Shown here: in pieces, positions 44,802 to 53,883 of the stretch
Position numbering within the stretch: the stretch's first letter is position 1
Layout: each line of letters begins with the position of its first letter
Assembly (NCBI RefSeq): GCF_014205255.1
Contig: NZ_JACHNE010000001.1
Location: 868,001-932,000 of the forward strand
DNA length: 64,000 bases
Source: Streptomyces caelestis
Lineage (GTDB): Bacteria; Actinomycetota; Actinomycetes; Streptomycetales; Streptomycetaceae
Direction: 5' to 3'
Notes under the pieces: model-generated
Database searches by the model: none
What the model was told of the DNA's origin: nothing
What the model saw: the letters and a program-made list of their open reading frames with translations, nothing else
Position numbers and translations under genes: made by a program

Positions 44802-46010
44802 GTGCCGCAAATAAACAAACCCCGATCGCACAAGGCCGTGCCGGGCAACGGCGCCTCCCTCACCCGACTCCGCACCGCGATCACCGTCTTCTTCGCCCTC
44901 GACGGCTTCGTCTTCGCCGGCTGGGTCGTGCGCATCCCCGCCATCAAGGAACAGACCGACGCCTCCGCCAGTACCCTCGGCCTCGCCCTCCTGGGCGTCT
45001 CCGCCGGAGCCGTCGTCACCATGGTCCTCACCGGCCGCCTGTGCCGCCGCTACGGCAACCACCGGGTCACCGTCGCCTGCGCCGTCCTGCTCTCCCTCAG
45101 CGTCGCCCTGCCCCCGCTGACCCACTCGGCCCTCGCGCTCGGCCTCGTCCTGCTGGTGTTCGGCGCCGCGTACGGCGGGATCAACGTCGCCTTCAACAGC
45201 GCCGCCGTGGACCTGGTGGCCGCGATGCGGCGGCCGATCATGCCGAGCTTCCACGCCGCGTTCAGCCTGGGCGGTATGACCGGCGCGGGGCTGGGCGCCC
45301 TGGTCGCGGGGTCCCTCTCCCCCACCCGGCACCTGCTGCTGCTCACGGTCGTCGGGCTGCTCGTGACGGCCGTGGCGGGCCCCACGCTCCTGCGGCAGAA
45401 GCCGCCGGTGCCGCCGGAACGGGAACGGCCCACGCAGGACGCCGCCCCGCGCCGGCCGGCCGGCCGTACCCGGGGACTCGTCCTCGTGTTCGGCCTGATC
45501 GCGGGGTGCACCGCGTACGGCGAGGGGGCGCTGGCCGACTGGGGTGCCCTGCACCTCGAAGAGGACCTGGACGCCTCGCCGGGTGCCGCGGCCATCGGCT
45601 ACTCCTGCTTCGCGCTCGCCATGACGGTGGGCCGCCTGACCGGCACGACGCTCCTGGAGCGCCTGAGGCAGACCCGGACCGTCGTGGCGGGCGGCGCCAC
45701 GGCGGCGGCCGGGATGCTGCTCGGCTCGCTCGCCCCCGCCCTGTGGGCGGCCCTGCTGGGGTACGCGGTCACGGGCATCGGCCTCGCGAACCTCTTCCCC
45801 GTGGCCGTGGAACGCGCGGGCGCGCTCGCCGGCCCCAGCGGAGTCGCCACCGCCTCCACGCTGGGCTACGGCGGCATGCTGCTGGGGCCGCCCGCCATCG
45901 GGTTCATGGCGGACTGGTTCTCCCTCCCGGTGGCGCTCACCAGCGTGGCGATCCTCGCCGCCGTGGCCGCGTGCATCGGTTTCGCGACCCGCCGCGCCGC
46001 GGCGCCCTGA
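44802..46010 (+). CDS. MFS transporter (YbjJ-like)
   Basis: A 402-residue transporter with 12 predicted helices: TRLRTAITVFFALDGFVFAG in helix 1 and GGMTGAGLGALVAGSLSPTRH mid-protein. This resembles YbjJ-type MFS proteins of unknown substrate. GTG at 44802 is chosen. A TTGTCG and TAGCCT pair (44766-44771 and 44789-44794, 17 bp apart) would start transcription at about the start codon, so the mRNA may be leaderless. No ribosome binding site is clear. The region behind the gene holds a strong hairpin at 46092-46111. Confidence 0.88.
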   Translation: MPQINKPRSHKAVPGNGASLTRLRTAITVFFALDGFVFAGWVVRIPAIKEQTDASASTLGLALLGVSAGAVVTMVLTGRLCRRYGNHRVTVACAVLLSLSVALPPLTHSALALGLVLLVFGAAYGGINVAFNSAAVDLVAAMRRPIMPSFHAAFSLGGMTGAGLGALVAGSLSPTRHLLLLTVVGLLVTAVAGPTLLRQKPPVPPERERPTQDAAPRRPAGRTRGLVLVFGLIAGCTAYGEGALADWGALHLEEDLDASPGAAAIGYSCFALAMTVGRLTGTTLLERLRQTRTVVAGGATAAAGMLLGSLAPALWAALLGYAVTGIGLANLFPVAVERAGALAGPSGVATASTLGYGGMLLGPPAIGFMADWFSLPVALTSVAILAAVAACIGFATRRAAAP

Positions 46011-46091
46011 TCCCGCCACGACCCCAGGCCACTGACACGTGCATACGGGCGGGACGGGCCACAGGCCATCATGTCCGCAGCCAGGTGATCC

Positions 46092-46111
46092 GTACCCCGG
46101 CTTCGGGGTAC
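46092..46111. other. Perfect GTACCCCG/CGGGGTAC hairpin
   Basis: GTACCCCG-GCTT-CGGGGTAC is an exact 8-bp inverted repeat with a 4-nt loop, 82 bp after the MFS stop and 72 bp before the SDR start. It may be the MFS terminator or an operator. GGGTAC at its right end (46106-46111) would also fit the -10 of a SigB-type promoter for the SDR gene. Confidence 0.5.
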
Positions 46112-46126
46112 CCGTGGCCTCGCCCG

Positions 46127-46152
46127 TTGTGATCACCGGTTGTGATCACCGG
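46127..46152. repeat. Tandem direct repeat TTGTGATCACCGG (two copies) before the SDR gene
   Basis: Two adjacent copies of TTGTGATCACCGG (46127-46139 and 46140-46152), each containing the palindrome GTGATCAC. They lie 30-56 bp upstream of the SDR start codon. Such tandem half-site repeats are typical of binding sites for a response-type regulator. The binder is unknown. Confidence 0.65.
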
Positions 46153-46182
46153 GCCGTACGCCATGGACAAGGAGGCAGACCC

Positions 46183-47061
46183 GTGACCGATCAGCAGCAC
46201 CCCGGCGAACAGCACCCCACCCCGGAGTTTCCCTCCCAGGACCAGCCGCACCCGGGCTGGACCGGCCCCATGGACCCGCCCCCGGACCACGGTGAGGAGT
46301 CCTACCGGGGCAGCGGCCGGCTGACCGACCGCAAGGCCCTCATCACCGGCGGGGACTCCGGGATCGGCCGCGCGGTCGCCCTGGCGTTCGCCCGGGAGGG
46401 GGCCGACGTGATCTTCACCCACCTGGAGGACGAGAAGGACGACGCCGCCGAGACCGCCCGGCTGGTCGAGGAGGCCGGGCGGCGTGCCGTGCCCGTCTCG
46501 TGTGACGTACGGGAGGAGGAGAACTGCCGGGCACTGATCGACCGTGCCGTCGCGGAGTTCGGCCGGATCGACGTCCTGGTGAACAACGCGGCGTACCAGA
46601 TGTCGCAGCCCGACGGCATCGAGGCGATCTCCACCGAGCAGTTCGACCGGGTGATGCGCACCAACCTGTACGGCATGTTCTGGCTGTGCAAGCTGGCCCT
46701 GCCGCACATCCCGGAGGGCGGCAGCATCATCAACTCCACGTCGGTGCAGGCCTACAAGCCCAGTCCGCATCTGCTGGACTACGCGACGACCAAGGGCGCC
46801 ATCGTCACCTTCACGCAGGGGCTGGCGCAGATGGTGATCGACAAGGGCATCCGCGTCAACGCCGTGGCGCCCGGCCCGGTGTGGACGCCGCTCATCCCGG
46901 CGACGATGCCGGACACCCAGAAGTTCGGCGCGCAGGCGCCCATCGGGCGGCCCGCGCAGCCGGCCGAGATGGCTCCGGCGTACGTCTTCCTCGCCTCCCA
47001 GGACGCGTCGTACATCACCGCCGAGATCGTCAACGCGACTGGCGGCACACCGCTGCCGTAG
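46183..47061 (+). CDS. Short-chain dehydrogenase/reductase, general-stress YdaD/YghA type
   Basis: A 292-residue SDR with an N-terminal extension of about 40 Pro/Gln/His-rich residues (HPGEQHPTPEFPSQDQPHPG) and the motif ALITGGDSGIGRAVALAFAR. The NNAAYQM, the catalytic Ser/Tyr/Lys (NSTSVQ and LDYATTKGA) and RVNAVAPGPVWTPL are typical of the YghA/YdaD group of oxidoreductases often induced by general stress. GTG at 46183 has an ideal AAGGAGG. Palindrome-containing direct repeats are visible upstream. Confidence 0.93.
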   Translation: MTDQQHPGEQHPTPEFPSQDQPHPGWTGPMDPPPDHGEESYRGSGRLTDRKALITGGDSGIGRAVALAFAREGADVIFTHLEDEKDDAAETARLVEEAGRRAVPVSCDVREEENCRALIDRAVAEFGRIDVLVNNAAYQMSQPDGIEAISTEQFDRVMRTNLYGMFWLCKLALPHIPEGGSIINSTSVQAYKPSPHLLDYATTKGAIVTFTQGLAQMVIDKGIRVNAVAPGPVWTPLIPATMPDTQKFGAQAPIGRPAQPAEMAPAYVFLASQDASYITAEIVNATGGTPLP

Positions 47062-47117
47062 GGTCCCCCGGGAAAAGCCCGGCGCTTGGAGCGTGCTCCA
47101 TACGGCAGACTCGCGCC

Positions 47118-47846
47118 ATGGAGACCGACGAGTTCCTGCAAGCGCTGGAGACAGAGGGCCGGTTGCTGGCCGCGGCCGCCGAGGAGGCCGGGACGGACGC
47201 CAAGGTGCCGACGTGCCCGGAGTGGCAAGTGCGTGATCTGCTGCGGCACACGGGCGCGGTGCACCGCTGGGCCGCGTCGTACGTCGCCGAGCGGTACACC
47301 GAGCGCCGCCCGCTGGGTGAAGCCCCGGACCTCGACGGCGCGGAGCTCGTGGCCTGGTACCGCGACAGCCACCGCCACCTCGTCGGCACGCTGGCCGGCG
47401 CCTCACCCGACGTGGAGTGCTGGTCCTTCCTGCCCGCGCCGTCCCCGCTGGCCTTCTGGATCCGGCGGCAGGCGCACGAGACGGCGGTGCACCGGGTCGA
47501 CGCGGAGTCCGCACGCGGAGCCGGCACCACCACCGTCACCCCGGAGTTCGCCACCGACGGCATCGACGAACTGCTGCGCGGCTTCCATGCCCGCCCCAAG
47601 AGCCGCGTACGCACCGACGAGCCGCGCGTCCTGCGGGTGCGCACGGACGACACCGACGCCGTGTGGAGCGTACGGCTCTCCTCCGAGCCGCCCGTGACCA
47701 CGCGGGGCGCCTCCGGGGAGGCCGCGTGCGAACTGTCCGGCCCGGCCGAGAAGTTGTACCTGGCGCTGTGGAACCGGGCTCCCCTGCCGTCGGTCACGGG
47801 CGACCAGGCGCTCGCCGAGCTGTGGCGGGAGACGTCAGGGATCTGA
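47118..47846 (+). CDS. Maleylpyruvate isomerase-family (DinB-like, TIGR03083) protein
   Basis: A 242-residue protein of the actinobacterial mycothiol-dependent group: LAAAAEEAGTDAKVPTCPEW (the Trp-containing loop VPTCPEWQVRDLLRHTG is the family signature), His in RRQAHETAVHRVDA and the C-terminal SCP-2-like domain ending KLYLALWNRAPLP. The three His or Glu residues of the DinB-type metal site are present in the pattern H...HE..H. It may use mycothiol to conjugate or isomerise small molecules. It is followed convergently by the MarR gene with only 6 bp between stops. Confidence 0.85.
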   Translation: METDEFLQALETEGRLLAAAAEEAGTDAKVPTCPEWQVRDLLRHTGAVHRWAASYVAERYTERRPLGEAPDLDGAELVAWYRDSHRHLVGTLAGASPDVECWSFLPAPSPLAFWIRRQAHETAVHRVDAESARGAGTTTVTPEFATDGIDELLRGFHARPKSRVRTDEPRVLRVRTDDTDAVWSVRLSSEPPVTTRGASGEAACELSGPAEKLYLALWNRAPLPSVTGDQALAELWRETSGI

Positions 47847-47852
47847 CGGGGC

Positions 47853-48248
47853 TCAGCCGTCCGCCAGCATCCGCTCCAGCACCGCACGCTGCACGGGCAG
47901 CACCTCACCGTGCAGCGTGCGCCCCTTCGCCGTGAGGGCGACGCGCACACCCCGCCGGTCCTCCGGACACATGCAGCGCTCGACGAGCCCCTCCTTCTCC
48001 AGCCGGGCGATCAGCCGCGACAGCGCGCTCTGGCTCAGATGGATCCGCTCGGAGATCTCCTGGACGCGGTAGGAGGGAGTGCCCTTCGCCGCCCGGCACC
48101 CGGCGAGGACGTCGAGCACCTCGAAGTCGCTGGCGCACAGGCCGTGGTCGTGCAGAACCCGGTCGAGTTCACACTGTGTTCGCGCGTGCAGCGCCAGAAT
48201 GTTCCGCCACTGTTCCACGAGCGCCTGCTCGGCCTGCTTCGCCGCCAT
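47853..48248 (-). CDS. MarR-family transcriptional regulator
   Basis: A 131-residue winged-helix regulator with DFEVLDVLAG, VQEISERIHLSQSALSRLIA and the wing CMCPEDRRGVRVALTAKGR, all typical MarR features. Two Cys occur together in the wing start (CMC). It is divergent from a DHA2-type efflux pump with an 86-bp intergenic region holding strong palindromes, so it should repress the pump and be released by a ligand. ATG at 48248 gives the family length. Confidence 0.92.
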   Translation of the reverse strand: MAAKQAEQALVEQWRNILALHARTQCELDRVLHDHGLCASDFEVLDVLAGCRAAKGTPSYRVQEISERIHLSQSALSRLIARLEKEGLVERCMCPEDRRGVRVALTAKGRTLHGEVLPVQRAVLERMLADG

Positions 48249-48285
48249 GCGCCGCACCGTAACAGAGAAGCAGGTTTGTTGCACC

Positions 48286-48321
48286 TGAATTAAATGCGCT
48301 TGCATCTCATGCACGTGCATG
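48286..48321. promoter_or_regulatory. MarR operator region with a perfect 14-bp palindrome
   Basis: CATGCACGTGCATG (48308-48321) is a perfect palindrome between the divergent marR and MFS genes, 13 bp before the MFS start. A weaker dyad ATGCGCTTGCAT lies just before it (about 48293-48304). Two closely spaced sites would cover both promoters. Confidence 0.7.
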
Positions 48322-48334
48322 TAGTGTCTCGCTC

Positions 48335-49816
48335 ATGACCTCTCCGCTCACCTCCCCCACGTCCGAGGGACGTTGGACTCCCCGGCTCTGGGGCACCCTG
48401 CTGGTGCTCTGCGCCGCGATGTTCCTGGACGCCCTGGACGTGTCCATGGTCGGCGTGGCGCTGCCCTCCATCGGTGCCGACCTCGGCCTGTCGACCTCGG
48501 CGCTGCAATGGATCGTCAGCGGCTACATCCTGGGCTACGGCGGTCTGCTGCTCCTCGGCGGACGCGCCGCCGACCTGCTGGGCCGGCGCCAGGTCTTCCT
48601 GGTCGCACTGGGCGTCTTCGCACTGGCCTCGCTGCTCGGCGGTCTCGTCGACTCGGGACCGCTGCTCATCGCCAGCCGCTTCGTCAAGGGCCTGAGCGCG
48701 GCCTTCACGGCCCCCGCCGGCCTGTCGATCATCACCACGACGTTCCCCGAGGGCCCGTTGCGCAACCGCGCCCTGGCCATCTACACCACCTGCGGTGCCA
48801 CCGGCTACTCGATGGGCCTGGTCTTCTCCGGCCTGCTCACGGAGGCCAGTTGGCGGCTCACGATGCTCCTGCCCGCTCCCGTCGCGCTGATCGCCCTGCT
48901 CGTGGGCCTGAAGCTGCTGCCGCGCAGTGAGCGCGAGCGCGGCCAGGGCGGCTACGACATCCCCGGCGCGGTCCTCGGCACCACCTCGATGCTGCTGCTG
49001 GTCTTCACCGTCGTCGAAGCGCCCGAGGCGGGCTGGGCGTCGGCCCGGACCCTCCTGTCCTTCGCCGCCGTCGCCGTCCTGCTGGCGGCCTTCGTCGCCG
49101 TCGAGCGGCGCAGCCCCAGCCCGCTGATCCGGCTCGGCGTGCTGCGCTCGGGGCCGCAAGTGCGGGCACAGCTGGGCGCGTTCACGTTCGTCGGCAGCTA
49201 CATCGGCTTCCAGTTTCTGGTGACCCTCTACATGCAGCAACTGCTCGGCTGGTCGGCGCTGCACACGGCCCTGGCCTTCCTGCCGGCGGGCGCGCTGGTG
49301 GCGCTGTCCGCCACGAAGGTGGGGGCCGTCATCGACCGGTTCGGCACAGCCCGGCTGATGGTGCTGGGCTTCGCCCTGATGGTGACCGGCTACGTGCTGT
49401 TCCTGCGCATCGACCTCGACCCGGTCTACGCGGCGGTGATCCTTCCGACGATGCTGCTGGTCGGCTCCGGCTTCGCGCTGACCTTCCCGTCCCTCAACGT
49501 CCAGGCCACCAACGGCGTCGACGAGCACGAGCAGGGCATGGTCTCCGGGCTGCTCAACACCTCGGTCCAGGTGGGCGGCGCGATCTTCCTCGCCGTGGTG
49601 ACGGCGGTGGTGACCGCGAACTCCCCCGAGCGGGGCAACGCCTCCCCGCAGGCCGTCCTCGACAGCTACCGGCCCGGCCTGGTGGTCGTGACGCTCATCG
49701 CCTTCGCCGGCCTGCTGATCACCCTCACGGGCCTGCGGCCCCGGCGGCGGCAGTCGTCCGTCGTGGTCGCCATGTCCGCCCCGAAGAAGGCGGAGCCCGT
49801 CGCCGTACGCGACTAG
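48335..49816 (+). CDS. DHA2-family (14-TM) drug efflux MFS transporter
   Basis: A 493-residue MFS exporter with about 14 predicted helices and the drug:H+ antiporter motifs: FLDALDVSMVGVALPSIGAD (motif D1), LLLGGRAADLLGRRQVFLVA (motif A) and the motif C-like ATGYSMGLVFSGLL. It exports toxic or hydrophobic compounds using the proton gradient. It is the predicted target of the divergent MarR repressor. The ATG at 48335 lies only 13 bp from the palindrome, so binding of the repressor would block transcription or initiation. A perfect 18-bp-stem terminator follows. Confidence 0.92.
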   Translation: MTSPLTSPTSEGRWTPRLWGTLLVLCAAMFLDALDVSMVGVALPSIGADLGLSTSALQWIVSGYILGYGGLLLLGGRAADLLGRRQVFLVALGVFALASLLGGLVDSGPLLIASRFVKGLSAAFTAPAGLSIITTTFPEGPLRNRALAIYTTCGATGYSMGLVFSGLLTEASWRLTMLLPAPVALIALLVGLKLLPRSERERGQGGYDIPGAVLGTTSMLLLVFTVVEAPEAGWASARTLLSFAAVAVLLAAFVAVERRSPSPLIRLGVLRSGPQVRAQLGAFTFVGSYIGFQFLVTLYMQQLLGWSALHTALAFLPAGALVALSATKVGAVIDRFGTARLMVLGFALMVTGYVLFLRIDLDPVYAAVILPTMLLVGSGFALTFPSLNVQATNGVDEHEQGMVSGLLNTSVQVGGAIFLAVVTAVVTANSPERGNASPQAVLDSYRPGLVVVTLIAFAGLLITLTGLRPRRRQSSVVVAMSAPKKAEPVAVRD

Positions 49817-49839
49817 GGAGCGCTTCCGGTGGATCACTT

Positions 49840-49875
49840 CGGTCCTGCGTCCCCTCCGGAGGGGACGCAGGACCG
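49840..49875 (+). terminator. Perfect 36-bp palindrome terminator after the efflux gene
   Basis: CGGTCCTGCGTCCCCTCC is followed directly by its exact complement (49858-49875), giving an 18-bp uninterrupted stem. Short outer arms (GCGCTTC before, GAAGCGC after) can extend it. There is no T tract, as usual for actinobacteria. It lies 24 bp after the efflux gene stop. Confidence 0.88.
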
Positions 49876-50013
49876 AGGCGAGAAGCGCAACCAACCGAAA
49901 AAGTGTACGTTTCATACTTTTCCGGGCTCCGGATGAGTTCTACCCTCATGTACAGATGGCGGGCGGAGGGCCGGCCAGTCGTCCACCGCCGCCTGTAACG
50001 AGCGGAGGCGGAG

Positions 50014-51261
50014 ATGAAAGCGTCGATACGGCGGTCCGCGATCTTCGCAAGCGCGGCTGCTCTTGTGATGGCCGTCTGCGGTACGACGGGCACTGCCCAG
50101 GCCGAGCCGGGCGACGGTGAGCTCCAGTTCGGCTACGTCCTGCCGGAGACGGGACAGCTGGCCTACCTCGGCCCGCCGCAGATCGAGTCGCTGAAGTTCG
50201 CGATACAGAAGATCAATGACGCCGGCGGGGTCCTGGGCAAGCCCGTGCCGACTGTGGTCTCCAGTGACGAGGCGGGTCAGGAGGCCGTTGCCGCGCAGTC
50301 GGCGGACCGGGTCCTCGCGGCAGGCGTGGACGCGATCATCGGCGCCGCGGCTTCCGGCATGTCGCTGTCGTTCATCGACCGGGTGACCGGAGCGGGCGTG
50401 GCGCAGTGTTCGGGGTCGAACACCGCTCCCACCTTCACCGACTACGAGGACGACGGCTTCTACTTCCGTACCGTCCCGAGCGACGCCTTGCAGGGGCCCA
50501 TCCTGGCGGATGTCGTCCGCGACGACGGCCACAACCGGGTGGCCCTGGTGGCACGGGCGGACGACTACGGGCGCGGCCTGATGGAGTCCACCCGGAAGTC
50601 GCTGGAGGACCGCGGTGCGACGGTGGCGCTCGCCGAGACCTACGACCCGAAGGCGACCAACTTCGACCAGGTCGCCCAGCAGATCGAGAACTCCAGGCCG
50701 GACGCCGCCGTGGTGATCGCCTTCGAGGAAGGCGCCCAGATCCTGCAGGGCATGATCGAGTCCGGAATCGGGCCCGACCGGATCGGCGTCTACGGCGCCG
50801 ACGGACTGCGCAGCGAGGAACTGCCCTCGCTGGTCGCGCCGGGCCAGCCGGAGAGGCTCTCCGGGATGAAGGGGACCGCGCCGGCATCGGCGGAGAACGC
50901 ACAGTACGTGAAGGACCTCAAGGAATTCGCGCCGAAGCTGAAGGAGCTGCAGTTCGCACCGCAGGTGTTCGACTGCGTGACGACGATCGCGCTCGCCGCC
51001 GAGAAGGCGGAGTCCGACGATCCCGGCGAGTACGTGAAGGAGATGAACGGGATCACCAAGGACGGCGAGAAGTGCAACTCGTTCGCCGCCTGCAAGGAGC
51101 TGCTCGCCGACGGCAGGGACATCGACTACGACGGTGTGAGCGGTCCGCTCGACTTCACCGACAAGGGCGAACCCGGCCAGGCGACGATCGAGGTGTACGG
51201 CTACGACGACAAGGGAGCGTTGCAGACACTGCGTACCGAGACCAGCAGGGCCGAGGAGTGA
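50014..51261 (+). CDS. Branched-chain amino acid-type ABC binding protein (LivK/AmiC-like)
   Basis: A 415-residue exported periplasmic-binding-fold protein. The signal peptide covers about residues 1-30 (no lipobox). The mature part starts GELQFGYVLPETGQLAYLGP and has the two-lobed Peripla_BP_6 pattern (AAQSADRVLAAGVDAIIGAA, then PDAAVVIAFEEGAQILQGMI). It should deliver branched-chain amino acids, an amide or urea to the permease. It lies convergently opposite the Liv permease operon (22 bp between ends), so the binding protein is made from its own promoter while the channel is made from another. Confidence 0.88.
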   Translation: MKASIRRSAIFASAAALVMAVCGTTGTAQAEPGDGELQFGYVLPETGQLAYLGPPQIESLKFAIQKINDAGGVLGKPVPTVVSSDEAGQEAVAAQSADRVLAAGVDAIIGAAASGMSLSFIDRVTGAGVAQCSGSNTAPTFTDYEDDGFYFRTVPSDALQGPILADVVRDDGHNRVALVARADDYGRGLMESTRKSLEDRGATVALAETYDPKATNFDQVAQQIENSRPDAAVVIAFEEGAQILQGMIESGIGPDRIGVYGADGLRSEELPSLVAPGQPERLSGMKGTAPASAENAQYVKDLKEFAPKLKELQFAPQVFDCVTTIALAAEKAESDDPGEYVKEMNGITKDGEKCNSFAACKELLADGRDIDYDGVSGPLDFTDKGEPGQATIEVYGYDDKGALQTLRTETSRAEE

Positions 51262-51283
51262 CCGGGAGAACCGACAGCGGAAG

Positions 51284-52024
<741 letters not shown>

Positions 52025-52027
52025 CCC

Positions 52028-52891
52028 TCACTCCTTCTCCTCGGTCGTCCCCGGTTCGTCGTGCTGCTTGCCCAGGTACGCGTCCACGACGGCGGCGTTC
52101 CGGCCGATCGTGTGCGGTGGGCCCTCGGCCACGAGGCGGCCGTCGGCCATGACGGCCACCCAGTCGCTGATGCCCATCACCACGTCCATGTCGTGCTCGA
52201 CGAAGCACACCGTGAGCCCCTCGTCGCGCAGCTGCGTGATGTGTCCGAGCAGCGACTGGGTCAGCGCGGGGTTCACCCCGGCCATCGGCTCGTCGAGCAG
52301 GAGCATGACCGGCCGGGCCATCAGCGCGCGGGCCAGTTCCAGCAGTTTGCGCTGACCGCCGGAGAGCGTGCCGGCATGGTCGTCGCGCAGGGGCCCGAGC
52401 CGGAACCGCTCCAGCAGTTCGTCGGCCCGGCGCTCGGACTCCCGCTCCTGCCCGCGCCACAGCGGTCGCAGCAGCGCGGGCAGCGCCCGCTCGCCACGTT
52501 GCCCGGGCGCGGCGAGCAGCATGTTCTCCAGCACGGTGAGCCGGGCGAGCGTCCTGGTGAGCTGGAACGTCCGGACCAGTCCCCGCCGCGCCACCCGGTG
52601 CGCCGGGGAGCCGGTGAGCGGCTGTCCGTCGAACGACCACCGGCCGCCGTCGGCCCGGTCGAACCCGCTCACCACGTTGAACAACGTGGTCTTGCCCGCG
52701 CCATTGGGCCCGATGAGCGCCGTGATGGCCCCGCGCTGCACCTCCAGGTGCTCGACCCGCACGGCGACGAGGCCGCCGAAGGTACGGGTCACCTGGTCCA
52801 GGACCAGCAGGGAATCGGGCTTGCGCACCCCCGGCTCGGGATCGACCGCGGAGAGCCGGACCGGGTGGGATTCGACAGGTTCAGCGGCCAC
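52028..52891 (-). CDS. livG: ABC transporter ATPase LivG
   Basis: A 287-residue ABC ATPase with Walker A GPNGAGKTT, signature LSGGQRK, Walker B MLLLDEPMAGVNP and the C-terminal BCA ABC tail (AYLGKQHDEPGTTEEKE). The N-terminal 30 residues are an extension compared with the usual 255. It partners LivF. The start overlaps the LivM stop by 11 bp. A shorter form from an internal start is possible. Confidence 0.94.
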   Translation of the reverse strand: MAAEPVESHPVRLSAVDPEPGVRKPDSLLVLDQVTRTFGGLVAVRVEHLEVQRGAITALIGPNGAGKTTLFNVVSGFDRADGGRWSFDGQPLTGSPAHRVARRGLVRTFQLTRTLARLTVLENMLLAAPGQRGERALPALLRPLWRGQERESERRADELLERFRLGPLRDDHAGTLSGGQRKLLELARALMARPVMLLLDEPMAGVNPALTQSLLGHITQLRDEGLTVCFVEHDMDVVMGISDWVAVMADGRLVAEGPPHTIGRNAAVVDAYLGKQHDEPGTTEEKE

Positions 52892-53873
52892 TGAGCAGCA
52901 TCTCCTTCCGGCTGCCGAGGATCCCCTGCGGCCTGAACGCCACCAGCAGGATCAGGGCGACCCCGACCAGGGCGAAGCGCACCGCGCCGACCTCCGACGT
53001 GCTGATGAGGTCCGCAGAGATGTACTCGGCGTCGATGGCCTGGCGGAGCGCGCTGTCGAGGAAGCTGAGGACGAACCAGAACAGGACCGCGCCGACGACC
53101 GGCCCGAGGATCCGCCCGGCACCTCCGAGGACGAGCAGCGTGTACAGGAAGAACGTGACGCCCGGATCGTAGTTGTCCGGGTTCACGGACTGCACCTGGA
53201 TCGCCTGCAGCATGCCCGCGACCGCCCCGATGACGCCGCCGAGCACGAGGCTCTGCATCTTGTACGCGTAGACGTTCTTGCCGAGGCTGCGCGCGGCGAC
53301 CTCGTCCTCACGGATCGACCGGATGACACGGCCCCAGGGGCTGTGGATCAGCAGGGCCAGCAGACCGCCGACCACCAGCACCAGCGCCCATCCGACGATC
53401 ATCACCCAGAGGTCGCGGGAGCTGAACCTCACGAGCCACACGCCGTAGGTGCCGGGCTCGATGGGGTTGAGCGCGTAGAAGCCGTTCGCGAACCTCTGCA
53501 GCCCGAACACCCCACCGGTGACCGGCTCGGCCCAGTTGGAGCGGTAGAACAGCCGTAGTGTCTCCCCCGCCGCGATCGTGGTGATCGCGAGGTAGTCGGC
53601 GCGCAGCCGCAGGGTGGGCAGGCCGAGGAGCAGGGCGAGCACGATCGCGCAGGCGATGCCGCCCAGGACGCCGAGCCACATCGGGCCGTCGTACGTCGAC
53701 ACCGTGATGGCGAGCCCGTAGCCGCCGACCAGCATGAATCCGACCTGGCCGAAGTTGAGCAGCCCGGTGTAACCGAAGTGCAGGTTCAGCCCCATCGCGG
53801 CGAGCGCGTAGACGGCGGCGATGGGGCCGATGCCCGAGCGCAGGGCGTCGGTGAGGATGGCGGAGAAGTCCAT
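52881..53873 (-). CDS. livM: ABC transporter permease LivM
   Basis: A 330-residue permease with about nine hydrophobic segments and the LivM-type GLNLHFGYTGLLNFGQVGFM and the EAA-like loop IREDEVAARSLGKNVYAYKM. It forms the channel with LivH. ATG at 53873 begins 10 bp after the LivH stop, consistent with a tight operon. Confidence 0.94.
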   Translation of the reverse strand: MDFSAILTDALRSGIGPIAAVYALAAMGLNLHFGYTGLLNFGQVGFMLVGGYGLAITVSTYDGPMWLGVLGGIACAIVLALLLGLPTLRLRADYLAITTIAAGETLRLFYRSNWAEPVTGGVFGLQRFANGFYALNPIEPGTYGVWLVRFSSRDLWVMIVGWALVLVVGGLLALLIHSPWGRVIRSIREDEVAARSLGKNVYAYKMQSLVLGGVIGAVAGMLQAIQVQSVNPDNYDPGVTFFLYTLLVLGGAGRILGPVVGAVLFWFVLSFLDSALRQAIDAEYISADLISTSEVGAVRFALVGVALILLVAFRPQGILGSRKEMLLSGR

Positions 53874-53883
53874 GGCGCACCCC

